Below are positions 44,840 through 56,658 of a stretch of 64,000 bases of DNA, piece by piece (position 1 is the first letter of the stretch; each line of letters starts with the position of its first letter). Source of the stretch: Rhizophagus sp. LPA8_4_AMF (Eukaryota > Glomeromycota > Glomeromycetes > Glomerales > Glomeraceae); contig JADRCO010000041.1 in NCBI GenBank assembly GCA_021464525.1, positions 1-64,000 on the forward strand, in the 5' to 3' direction. The position numbers were made by a program, and so were the translations under genes. The notes beneath the pieces are model-generated. The model worked only from the letters and a program-made list of their open reading frames with translations, was not told the DNA's origin and made no database searches.

Positions 44840-47387
44840 ACAGCAACAACAACAATTTCATTCACCGCAGCAGCAAGAACAAATTCGACAACTTGTACAA
44901 AGGCGTATGTTGCAGCAACCACAGATGCAACAACAACAACAACAACAATTAATGCAACAATTATTTCAACAACAACAACAACAACAACAACAACAAGTTC
45001 AGCAACAACAGCAACAATCACAACAAACTCAACAGGCATTGCGAAATCAACACATGCAATTATATCAACTATTGCAAGCAAATCCTCAATATCAACAAAA
45101 GATCTTGCAACAAGAAGCAGTGAGAAAAATGCATATAGCAGCTGGTCTTGCCCAAAGAACACAACAGCCAGGGCAACAAACACCGCAACAGACTCATCAA
45201 ATGTTACAAACTGCGGGAGCAAATTTTGCACGTCCGACTGGCCCTCAAGTATCATCATCGCCGAGGCCACAACAAGGCCAATTCCGTTTTAATAATGTTC
45301 CGTTACAGCAACGTGTGAACCTTGGATCTGATTCACTAAATAGTGAAGATTTTGTGTCGTTTTTAAGAGCTCAAGCTCAAGTACAAGCACAAGCACAAGC
45401 ACAAGCGCAAGCGCAAGCGCAAGTGGTACAAGCGGCACAAGCAGTACAAGCGCAAATTAATCAACAGCAGCAAACACCCATCATGAATCAACCAAAGACA
45501 CCACAACAAACGAACCAAGATTTGTCAATGGGTAGATTGAAGCAAGGTACAGCTCTTAACAACGCAGCAAACAACGCCAATGGGATGCCTATGAAGATTT
45601 CCCCAAATCCTAATAGAATTCAAAGAACTCCAAACATGACTCCAAACATGACCCCAAACATGACCCCAAACATGACTCCGAATATGACTCCAAATATAAC
45701 GTCAACTAATATTGACATGATGAACATGATTCAAAATTTGGGGTTGTCTATTGGTACTGCGAATACAATGAATACGGTTTCCGCAGCAAAAACGAACGTG
45801 CCGCCCAAAGTACCTTCAAGAACTCAAACGCCAGTACAAGTTAATAAGATGGTTCAAGGAAATCCTAATACTGCTGCGAACAAAATTTTAAGCCCAGTGA
45901 TACAGCAAAATCCAAATGTTTCTCCAGTTCAAGGAACTTCAACACATGTCCCTCAAGTTTCAACAAATACTATTAATTCTCAACAAAACAACGGAATGAT
46001 GTTACAGACAAATACTGGTATTAACTTGCCACAATCTAATGCACGACCTCCTAATAATGTGTTGGCTCAGATGTTAGCTGCTAATAAGATCACTATGATG
46101 GCTCAAAATGCTACAGCAACAAATCAAATGTTTCAAGGTGTAAATCCATTATTAGCAGCTCAAGCTCAAGTTCAAGCTCAAGTTCAAGCTCAATCAAACA
46201 CAATGTTAGCTCAAAGTAACTCTGCGATTGTTGCAGCAAAACCTACTCAACCATCATCAATTGGAATACCTAATTCAACTTTCCGTCCTAGTTCTCAAGG
46301 GCAACAGCAATCCAATACACAAACAAATCCTAATATGGGACAATCATCATCTTCTACATCTGTAACGCAAACAAATTTAGCAGTTTTAAATGAGAAAGAA
46401 GCTCAGGAAGCACGTAATCAGATTGCAACCCTCGATGCTCGTGCCAAAGAACGAAGAATCCAATATCACGAAATCCATGACTTGACCGACGATGAAAAGA
46501 ACAAAATAATGGAGAAATTAAAGGAATTACAGCCGATGTATCATGAAGTAGACAAAGTATTGCCATACTTTTGGCATTATACTAAATCAAGTCAGGGCAC
46601 TTATCGCCTTTTAGGGATGAAATACATGATCGAGGATCAATTAAAAGCTCTTCCTGATAAATTCTTATTAAGGCTTGAACTTGTGGATAGTTTATTACAA
46701 CAGTTCCGCAAGTATTTTGTATTCGTGGAGAGTAGGAGGAGAGGTATTGTAGATACTCCAGGATTAAATAATGTCAACCCAGTTTTACCGCCACAACGTC
46801 CTCAGCCCCAAGTTGATAGCATCATTCAACCTCGCATAAATCCATCAGACCTGAAGCTTCCAAAGCGTGATAATTCGGGACCTGGGGGTCCGGGTACAAA
46901 GAAACGAAGGCAGTCATCAGTAGACGGGGAACAACCGAGTAAGAAGGCTGCATCGAGCAAACTTCCAGATGTAATGATCATTGACCCACCATCAAAGTCC
47001 GCCGAGGCGAATGCTACTGTACCTGCGCATATAGGTGGAAATTCTATAATTATCATAGATGACAATGTGAAGTCTGAAGAACAGCAATTGCAAAAAAACT
47101 TGGGCGTGAGTAGCCAAGAGGGAGGTGTAAATAAAAATACAATATCTTTACCGCCAAAAGATGATGTATCCGAAGAACTACAAAAAAATTATATTGATAG
47201 TGATGTCTCAATGGAAGGACTCCGTAATCAAGGGCAGCGACTGGTAATTAAAGGTAGAGAGTTTCTTAAATCTATGCAACATAACCCAGCAAGACATAGA
47301 CGTCCTATCATTGACGGATTCAAACCTTCAAACCTTACACCACCGTACGACTTAGGTAACATGTTTGCTTTGTATAATGCCGCCTGA
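44298..47387 (+). CDS. MED15: Mediator subunit Med15 (Gal11-like), Gln-rich
   Basis: An intronless gene of 1029 residues. Residues 24-95 match the KIX domain of Med15: NDWRLLLPDEERKTNVGMLF, then ANSKEEYQQTIATRMQHF. This domain receives activators. A Gln region of about 150 residues (44560-45040) includes a pure run of over 20 Gln encoded by mixed CAA and CAG. Other tandem stretches are Ala-Gln dipeptides at about 45370-45430 and six TPNM/TPNI units at about 45628-45700. Folded C-terminal parts include DARAKERRIQYHEIHDLTDD, ELQPMYHEVDKVLPYFWHY and the end RHRRPIIDGFKPSNLTPPYD. It would join the Mediator tail module in the nucleus. The KIX and end blocks support the call; the middle is too repetitive to compare. 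Confidence 0.82.
44700..44855 (+). repeat. CAA/CAG poly-glutamine tract
   Basis: Nearly uninterrupted CAA and CAG codons, with a few His codons near the start. The codon mixture suggests slippage is limited compared with a pure CAG array. Confidence 0.9.
45628..45700 (+). repeat. 12-bp tandem repeat encoding TPNM units
   Basis: Six copies of a 12-base unit (ACTCCAAACATG and variants) in frame within Med15; third-position changes separate the copies. Confidence 0.85.
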
Positions 47388-48347
47388 ATTTGAAAGACTT
47401 ATGAGGGAGATGTAATTAAAAAAAAAAATGATGACATATTAGTAGGTAAAAAATTGTTGAATTATCATTTTACGTTTTACTTTATTTTATATTTTCTTTT
47501 TTTGCATAATATATAAAATTAATACAGAGAAAAAATTTTAATATATATAGTGTAAATAGTTATATATATTTTTTGCGTAGTAATTTGTTTTTTTTTTTTT
47601 TTGGTTTTTTTTGTATAGAAAAGCTTTCTTTGCTTGATAAATATAATAAATCTTATAAAACTAAATATAATTTAAAAATATACATTATAAAATTTTATAT
47701 CACATTTTACATGAATGACAAAATCAATAAAAACAAATATTTAATATTGAAGAACAAAACAAGTAATCAATAAAAAAATTCTTTTGAGGGTTGATATTAC
47801 CAATGAAGAACGCATATTTTTAATTCAGAAATCAAATTTATTTTGTTTATATATACGCACACATATATATTTGATAGATTTCTGGATAATAATAAAAAAG
47901 TAAAAAAATATACAAATAAAAATTTTTTTTTTTTTTGTGGTAAATTTCGCAATTAGGCACAAAAATTAAAATATATATATGAAAAAGACCTAAAAAGCGA
48001 AACAAAAAGAAGAAAGTTTTACCATAGCTATTTAATAGAAAAATAAACTAGCTAATTAAACTGTTTCTTCGTTTTTTTTTTAATAAAGAAAGAGAAAAAA
48101 AAATATTATAAAGTATATATATAACAATTGTTTTTTTTTTGTTTTGTCTAATATAAAGCCATTATTCATACACCACAATTTTTATGAAGGTTAGAATGTA
48201 ACTAATTCTATTACAACATCCTCTCTATAATCGAAATTATAATAAGAACTACATTAAAACCAAACTCAGATAACATATCCCCTCATGCAAGTAAAACTTC
48301 TATGAAATTTTTTATTAATGTTATTTACTATCAGATATAATCATTTA
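47388..48347. other. Intergenic between convergent genes
   Basis: 3' flanks of Med15 and RPB1, about 960 bp. Extremely AT-rich with T runs (47588-47602, 47923-47936) and TA repeats. No gene seen. Confidence 0.6.
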
Positions 48348-51300
48348 TCATGGAGAATAGGAAGGTGAAGTTGGACTAAAAAAAAAAAATATTGTTATTT
48401 TTTTTTTTCTGCCACAAATCTTGGAAATATTAATTAAAAAAATCTATAACTTACCTATATCGAGGTGATGCGGGAGAATTGCTATTTATCGTTGATTGAC
48501 TTAACAAGGAATTTGGACTATAGGTTGCTGCATTAATCCCTGAAGGTGAATATCCAGATGGCGCATAATTACTTGGTGATGAAGGTGTGTATACAGGTGA
48601 TGTTGGGCTATAATAAAATTAAAAATAGTGTTTTATTTAATAAACTTAACTATTTAATAAACTTAATAAGAATGTGAATAATTACTTACGAATATGATGG
48701 GGAAGTAGGTGAATAATGAGGCGAAGTTGGTGAATAACTTGGAGAAGTTGGTGAGTAGATTGGAGACGTTGGAGAATAGTGCTGTGATTGAGCTTGATTC
48801 GGAGAATATCTAGGAGAAGTCGGTGTATAATTGGGTGACGTTGGAGAATAACTTGGCGAAGTAGGTGAATAATTTGGAGAGGTAGGTGAATATTTTGGTG
48901 ATGTTGGGGTGTAATTCGGTGATGTTGGAGTATAACTTGGAGAGGTTGGTGAGTAACTTGGTGAACTAGGAGAATATGATGGACTTGTAGGTGAATAGGT
49001 GGGACTTGTTGCTTGCTGTCTATAAGCTGATTGTGACGCATTAATTGTACTTGAAGCATTCATTGTTGCACCACCGAAATTGCCCGTAGGACTAGAAGGA
49101 GAATATGATGGACTAGTTGGACTATAAGCAGGACTTTGAGGTGTAAAAGAGCTACCACCAGGAGAGTGAGCAAAAGCTGTTGGAGCAGGTGAGCTCGGAG
49201 AATATTGTGGTGATGTTGGACCATAGCTTGGACTTCCTGTATTATATGGACTTGTTTGGTAACTATAAATACCACCAACTGATACTGATTTGCCACCTGC
49301 CTCAAGAACAGGTGAAAATGCTGGTGAAAATGCTGGTGAACTGGGTCCGGGAGAATCGTATGATGATAAAGGTGTCTTGGCACCATACATTGGTGTCATT
49401 GCGAAATGAGAGGGCGTACGAGCACTAGTAAATGGTGTCATGCCACCCAAAGCCGGAGTCATGTTACCAGAACGACGATAATCACCAACGCCATAGCCTT
49501 CTTTAGCCTTTACAATTGAACTATCGCCAGCAGGTGCTGTAGTTCTTAACAATATTGGATCAAGATAAACATCAAAATCACCCGTTCCTAAAGGTGCGAC
49601 TTGGCCCAACATAATATTTTCTGCTACACCTCTACAATCATCTATTTCTCCAACAGCTGCCGCCTCCATTAAAATTTCCACTGTTTCTTCAAAGGAACAT
49701 CTCATTAAAGCACCAGTTTCTGCACGGTTAATACCATGTCTAGTAATAGCCATTAAATGACCTCTCGAGGTCATTACATCACACAAAAGTGCTAAGTGAC
49801 GATAATTAACATAAGAACCGTCAAATTCTATTACACCACGTAATTCTTTCAATAATGCGGCACGTGTCGCTTCAATACCCAAAACTTGCATAATCTCAAC
49901 ACAATTGTTGGAGTATGTACGTGTATGATCAACATTGTCTGCATTTAGTACTTCCTGCAAGTTCGTACCATCAGTTTCAAGTGTCCATTCATTTTCTTTT
50001 TGTATTAAACCCGAACTATCAAGATATATGTGTGTTTTATTACTGTCAATCAAATAAACACGAGAAATTCCTTTAATGCCTCGAAGACCTATATTAGATA
50101 ACATATTATTTTCTACACGTTTCAAGAATACATCTTCCTCAATTTTATGGCCATTTTCCTCATCAATATGATCTTTAGTGCTGCCAGGTTCACTGATAAT
50201 ACGACAACGTATAACTTTCAAATCAGCGTTGTCATCATTCCATATTGCGTGAATATCTTTCGAGAAATTCTCTTGGATTTTATTACCTACGATGTCCATA
50301 TGTAGTTTTTTGTCGAGCATTACATCATGATTAAGTTCAAAACGTAAAACCCAAGGGGATTGATAGCCAGAGATGGAATCTTTATCTTCCATTGCATAGT
50401 ACAATTCTACAAATTCCCTGTCAGATTCAATTTCTGTTGTTGTAATATCTGGTTCATACCAAATTTCAGTACGTTGAGTGACCGTTTTTAAAGTGGTGTA
50501 TTCGATAGTTGCCTGTATTTCTTTAGCACGATCAATATCTTTTTTATATTGATCCTTCAAAAATATGTGAACTGAAGGAGTTTTTATGTTTTTTGCAACG
50601 TTAATAATTTCTTTAAGACGAGGTACACCGAGAGTAACATTTTTACTTGATACACCAGCATAATGGAAAGTATTTAGAGTCATCTGAGTAGCTGGTTCAC
50701 CAATAGATTGTGCAGCAACAGTACCAACCATTTCACCTGGAGAGACTAGAGATCTTTGGAAACGTAACTCAATTTCACCTAATATCCATTTTAAAGCTTG
50801 TTGATTGAGATGGAATTCGTCTATTACGCGTTTACTTGCTAACCACGATCTTAATAAGATTTTGAAGAGTAAAGTAGCATTGGATTGTGCTTCCGCACTA
50901 ATTCTATCTTTGCCTTTAACAATCTCCAATTTTGACAGAAGTTCCTCAACATTGTCTATAACATCAACGAATTGTAAATCACTTTTTGTCCTCTGAGAAG
51001 GAATAATTTTGAATTTTTGCTGAGCATTTTTAATGAGACGTTTTATATTGACTGGTAATGGCCATCTGTTATCACCTTTAGGAAATATAAAGGTTTGTAA
51101 CAAGCGACGATCCGTCTTTAATTGTTCATATTCAGCCCTGATTTTCTCTTTTACTATTTCATCATGAGATTTGATTTTAACCTTTTCTTGTTCAAGTTCT
51201 TGTTTCTTTTTTTCCTCTCTGTTCTCCTTTTCTTTCTCCTCTTTCTCTTTCTCTTTATCCTCAGGTTTTGGTAATTCAACTAAATACTTTTTATCAAATA

Positions 51301-54300
51301 CCTCGTCAGATATAGGTAAAGAATCAATGTTTTGAGATTCAACGAAACAAGCATCCATTCCATCTTCTCCATAACAAAATTGAAGAATATCTCCAAGAGA
51401 ATTACGAACAGTTCCATCGTATTTTACCATTACATCTTCTAAAGCTTTTACCAACCGGCGCTGAATATACCCGGTTTCAGCAGTCTTTACAGCCGTATCA
51501 ATTAAACCTAACAACATAATTAAACATTAATTTCATCACACAAATAACGATTTTAAATCTAATCACTATTTTACCTTCACGACCACCCATTGCGTGGAAG
51601 AAAAATTCTTGTGGTGTCAAGCCACGTAAATAAGAATTTTCTACAAATCCACGACTTTCAGGAGTATGATCATCTTTTGTGAAATGAGGTAATGTACGGA
51701 ACTTGAAACCAAAAGGTATACGTTTACCCTCAACGTTCTGCTGTCCAACACAAGCAGTCATTTGAGAGATATTAATGAATGAACCTTTTGAACCCGCTAT
51801 TACCATCTGTTTAACATTATTATCTTCACTTAAGCTTTTCTCAGCACTACGACCAGCAGAGTCACGAGCAGTATTAAGTTCTTTGTTAACTTTATTTTCA
51901 AATGATTCACGTATTGTCATACCAGGTTGACATTCTAAATTATTTTGTTGAGCAGCAATTATAACTTCGGCTACACGTTCTTTAGCAGAGTTAATAGTTT
52001 GTGTAATGCTTTCCATAGTATCTTTATCAGCGATAGTATCACCGATACCAATACTAAAACCATTTTGTAAAAGCCAATAATTTACAACAGCTTGACATCC
52101 ATTCAAAAAGTCTTTTGCTCTATTTGGACCCAATTCTTGCATAATGACATGAATTAAACCTTGTTGTGCGGTACCAACCGTCTTTTTACAAATAATACCA
52201 CACAGTAGTTCTCCATCTTCTATCAAGACTTTTGTATCCCCAGGTGAAATGTCTGTAAATTCACCATCAGGATGAGTAGAATGACGTAAATTGTCCGAAT
52301 TTATACCTTTAGGAATGATCATGCTCAAAATTTGTTTCCCTGTCCATAACGGTATTGGTTTCAAGATACATGGAGTTGGAATTTTTCCATCCCAATCTTT
52401 AACCCACATTAAAATGTTCATTACTAAATCTTTAGATAAAAAAGTATCTCTTTTGGTAAATTTACGAATACCGCATAAAGTGTCCTGGACAATTCCCATT
52501 ACTGGCTTATTTGATTGAGGGGATACGATTTGTTTTGGTACCATACATATCTCCCTAATCTCAGCTTTAGTTTCGACTGATTGCGGTATGTGCATATTCA
52601 TTTCATCTCCATCAAAATCAGCATTATATGGTGATGTTACAGAAAGATTAAGACGGAAAGTTGAAAATGGCATCACACGAACTTTGTGACCCATCATTGA
52701 CATTTTATGCAAAGACGGTTGACGATTAAATATAATAATGTCACCATTATTGATATGTCGTTCAACTTTCCAACCATTCTGTAATCGTACTACATTTGTA
52801 CCTGAAGTATGTTTCAGATCTATACGTTCTCCAGTATCTCTAATAACATATTTAGCTCCAGGATGTACTGAAGGGCCATTTTTTACAAGTTCTTGCAGTA
52901 GATCAACATTAAACGGTGTCACTATTTCAGGAAAAGTTAAATTTGAAGCTATACTTTTTGGAACTCCAACTTCATCTACTGATATATTCGGATCTCCCGT
53001 AATGACTGTACGAGCAGAAAAGTCTACACGTTTACCCATTAGATTTCCACGAAGACGTCCTTCTTTGCCCTTGAGACGTGCTCTAATTGATTTTAAAGGT
53101 CTACCAGATTTTTGTAATGCTTGTGGTTGACCAGCCATCTCATTATCCATATAAGTTGCACAATGAAACTATATACAGAAAAGTGGCAATTTTAGTATAA
53201 TGTGGAATAATAACATTTTAGTAAATTAAAATAGACAAATAAGTACCTGTAATAGAGCTTCGAATTCACTAACAACATGAGCCGGAGAACCGTCAGATTC
53301 ATAACGTCGTAAATTTTGATTAGCCTTTAATATGTCTGACAATTTATGAGTTAAATCATCTTCTCCTCTGCTTGTTCCGTCCATTTGAATACTGGGACGA
53401 ACAGGCGGAGGAGGTACAGGGAGAACTGTTATGATCATCCAATCAGGGCGAGCGTACTCTTCATTTAACCCCAAATCATGTAAATCTTCTGACGATATTT
53501 TCTTGAATATGCTGTAAACTTGTGCCGGTGTAAGTATCTGTCTAGTATCTTGACCTGATTGTTCCTATAGAATTTGAAATCAAAACGAATTTATAAGAAT
53601 AATCAAGAATCTCTAACAAAAAGGAATAGTTGTATGTTTCTTACTTCAGAATCTCTAATTTTAAAATTCATATATAATTTTAAACCATCTTTGCGAATAG
53701 TAGGCTGACGATGACCGCAACCACCATGAGGTCTTTTTACTTTATTTAAACCAAAATCGTCTGCGGATGCAGCAGTCCTTTGAGGAATTGGCTTACTACT
53801 TTGGCCGTTAGGAACATAGTCATCTCCGTATTCCGAAGCTTTATCTGGGTCATTTTCTGGATCTTCTCCTTTTTCACATATCATCTTTGACTTACAGATT
53901 TCCCATACTGCACGGAGACGACGTTTAGGATCACGAATCTTGCGTGCTACCGAAAATTTTGCATTGGACTACACATAGTATATAAAATATAGGAAAATAA
54001 TGGGGAAATTTTTTATATACAAAGGAAGAGCAACATTTGAAAGAAAAGATCGAAATAGTAATTTTTTTTTTTATTTTAAAAATATACAATAGAAATGCAA
54101 AAAAAATTTGTACAATGAAAGAGAAAAAAAGAGAAAAAAAGTTGATAAATAAAGAATAATATTAAACTGCAATAAAAATGTGAAAATTGATTTTCGCAAA
54201 AGTTAAATCAATATTTCACAAAGACAAAAGAAGACAACTCACGTCGTCTGTCTTCAACTTTGAGCAATTTATACAGATACTCTCCAAGATCTTTTTAACT

Positions 54301-54976
54301 TTAGGAAGAAATCCTATTTAATTATAATAATCGTCAGTAAATTTGATGTGATAAAAATGAATTTTGTGTAACGAATGTAACGATACACATAAATTACGAA
54401 AGTAATAGAAAAAAATAAAAAATAAAAAAGTATAATAAAATAAAATAAAATAAATATAATTTAAGAATTTATGGACGAAAATAAAGAACATTTTTATAGG
54501 TAAAATTCAACTTTCTTTTTTTTTGTTTTTAATAAATATAGAATAAAAAAGAGGAATTATAAATATTACTAATATAAAATACTTTACCTATATGAAATAC
54601 TGGTTTTGCTAGTTCTATGTGTCCAAAGTGGCCTGGACACTCGGACATGCCTTCACTGCATGTCTGGCACTTAAAGTTCCTGTCTATAGTACCCATACGA
54701 GGATCCAGTAAACCGCCTTGTTTTGGTCGGTGCCCACTTTCATCCAATGTCTCAGGATGTTCAATTAGGGCAACCGACATTTGTTTCTATAGGAAACAAG
54801 TAAAAGAAATAATATCAAAAAATACTTTTTAATATTAAATAAAAACAGAAAGAAAAACTTGCGCTCTCGCATAAGAAAACACAACATACAATTTCTTCTG
54901 GTGATAAAATTCCAAATTGTACATATTTAACTCGCTTTAAAGGCGCTGACGAGTAAGCAAATTGATGTCCATTCAT
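48348..54976 (-). CDS. RPB1: RNA polymerase II largest subunit RPB1
   Basis: Nine or so exons. The start is [20 protein letters not shown] (exon 54976-54890; next 54786-54588). Exon 2 carries the clamp zinc site [17 protein letters not shown]. Residues CGHRQPT and the active-site loop [13 protein letters not shown] (at about 52610) hold the magnesium Asp triad. The bridge/trigger region reads [20 protein letters not shown]-like sequence near 50700. The C-terminal domain begins at about 49250 and holds about 20 heptads of the YSPTSPS type. It is interrupted by non-heptad stretches near 49050, 48790 and 48520, and split by two introns. It ends SPTSPSYSP. Lys/Glu-rich inserts precede the funnel ([19 protein letters not shown] near 51220). 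It is the catalytic core of mRNA synthesis. Confidence 0.97.
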
Positions 54977-56658
54977 ATTGACTCTTGATCTTATTTAAGT
55001 AAGTTAAAATACTCCTTTTTAAAGACCGTCAATGAACGGGTTGAATAAAACCAGAAGAAAAATGAGCTATGAATCTCTTAACTTCTCAGATAAAAATAGA
55101 AAAATGTATCGTCTGAGAAGAAGAAAAAACTTGCAACAATAATTGTTGCGTATTGAATTTTATGTTTATATAGTGATTATTATGAGTGTCCATCAGAAGA
55201 AAAAATGAAGTAATGTATAAAAATGAAAAAAAAAGCTGACTCAATATAGACTGATTGAACAATAACATAATAGATTATTTTATTGTAAAAGTGAGATTTT
55301 TTATATTGATAAAATATATTATGTTATTGTAAATATGTATAAATAAAATGGGGGTGCTTTTATGTACTTCCTAAGCACATTGTCAATTTTCACAATTTTC
55401 AGTTGTACGGCTTGCCTACCCGTTTTGGAAAGTAGATGTTAGGGCTTGAAGAAGTATATAAAGACCCACTATCTTTTCATCCCAAAAAATCTTTGAGCCA
55501 ACGTTGGTCTGACTTCTCAAAGAATTGCAGAAACCCTTTTTTTTTTATTATGTGACCCCCCTTTGTACCAATCATTATATTCCTTTTTTTTTTTTACCTT
55601 TTCACTTATATAATAAACCCTTTTTTTTTACTTTCATTACTTACTAATTATATATTTCTTTTTTTTCCAAAGTAAATTTTTTACGGGCTTATGTTAAAAG
55701 TAAGTATGCTACATTGTCGAAAAGCATCAGCGAAGAATACTTCTTTAAAAAAAATTAAGAACGTTCTCCGAAAAAAAAAGACAAAAATAAAAGCTGCGCT
55801 GAAACAATAAGAAGTCTTGAGGCTTGTTTTTCGGCTGTAGAATTCCGGATAAAAATATTAGAGTAACAACTGCATTGCAACACAAGTACAAATGGTACAA
55901 ATTTCACGGAATGAAGGGATGTATATGTAATAATTGCATCGATTTTAAGGATATATTTGAGTTACACGGGATTTAATAAACGGGACTAAACGGAACGAAA
56001 TCGAATCTTATCATAGTTAAGTTTTTAAACAACTGTATTCGATTTTTAAAATTTAATAAAATAATGTATACAGTTAATATTATTGATCAAAAATTGTTAA
56101 AATTAAAAAATGATTTAGTTCAGATAAAAAACGAAGTTTAAATCAAGAGGAGAAATAGTAAAAAGAGATGTCAAATTTTACTTATGAATTTTCAAATGAG
56201 ATTTATGAATTTATTTTTAAAAATTGGCTTCCTTTAAGTTATAATGAAATAAGAGTCTTAAGGTACACGTGAACATGATCATGTGCTTCTACCTTATAAA
56301 TCAAATTCTTTGAAATCACATAATGTGATTATTACTAATCTTAATAAAAATCTATATAATCCTATCCACAAAAAAAAAAAAATAATTATAACAAAAATAA
56401 AATTTTTTTGTTGTTTCTGTATGAATATAATAAAAATTCTAATATATATATAAATTACAAAAAAAAAGTAAACCCCCTACACTCAAAAAGAATTGTACAT
56501 TTTTTTTTAAAAGAAAAAAATTCTCATAAATATCTATTGTTCATAATAACTAGATTAAAGAAAGAAATCCAGGTAAAAAGAAACAAATTTTCAAAAATTA
56601 CTGTTCAACAGTAACAAAAAAACTGAACGTACCGAGTGTACCTGCACTTGCAAATAAT
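54977..56658. other. Upstream region of RPB1 and 3' side of the Bni4-like gene
   Basis: About 1.7 kb. The left part is the RPB1 leader and promoter. A GC-richer patch at 55350-55550 on the plus strand holds a TATA box, a hairpin and a T run, listed separately. The rest (55600-56658) is AT-rich with A and T runs and no convincing gene. Confidence 0.5.
55455..55546 (+). ncRNA. Candidate small RNA unit: TATA box, hairpin, T-run
   Basis: TATATAAAG at 55455-55463 is followed by a hairpin whose outer stem is CTTTGAG (55491-55497) with CTCAAAG (55516-55522) and whose inner arm is the palindrome CCAACGTTGG (55498-55507). Ten T at 55537-55546 could terminate RNA polymerase III. I match it to no known snRNA or snoRNA. 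It could equally be part of a promoter. Confidence 0.3.

Noticed and set aside
44668-45270. 200-residue minus-strand open frame rich in Val and Ala
   Set aside because: It is the reverse-strand reading of the Med15 CAA/CAG tract; composition is a by-product of the repeat.
48682-49386. Two His/Leu/Gln-rich minus-strand frames overlapping the CTD
   Set aside because: They are alternative frames of the RPB1 heptad repeats, which give the real product.
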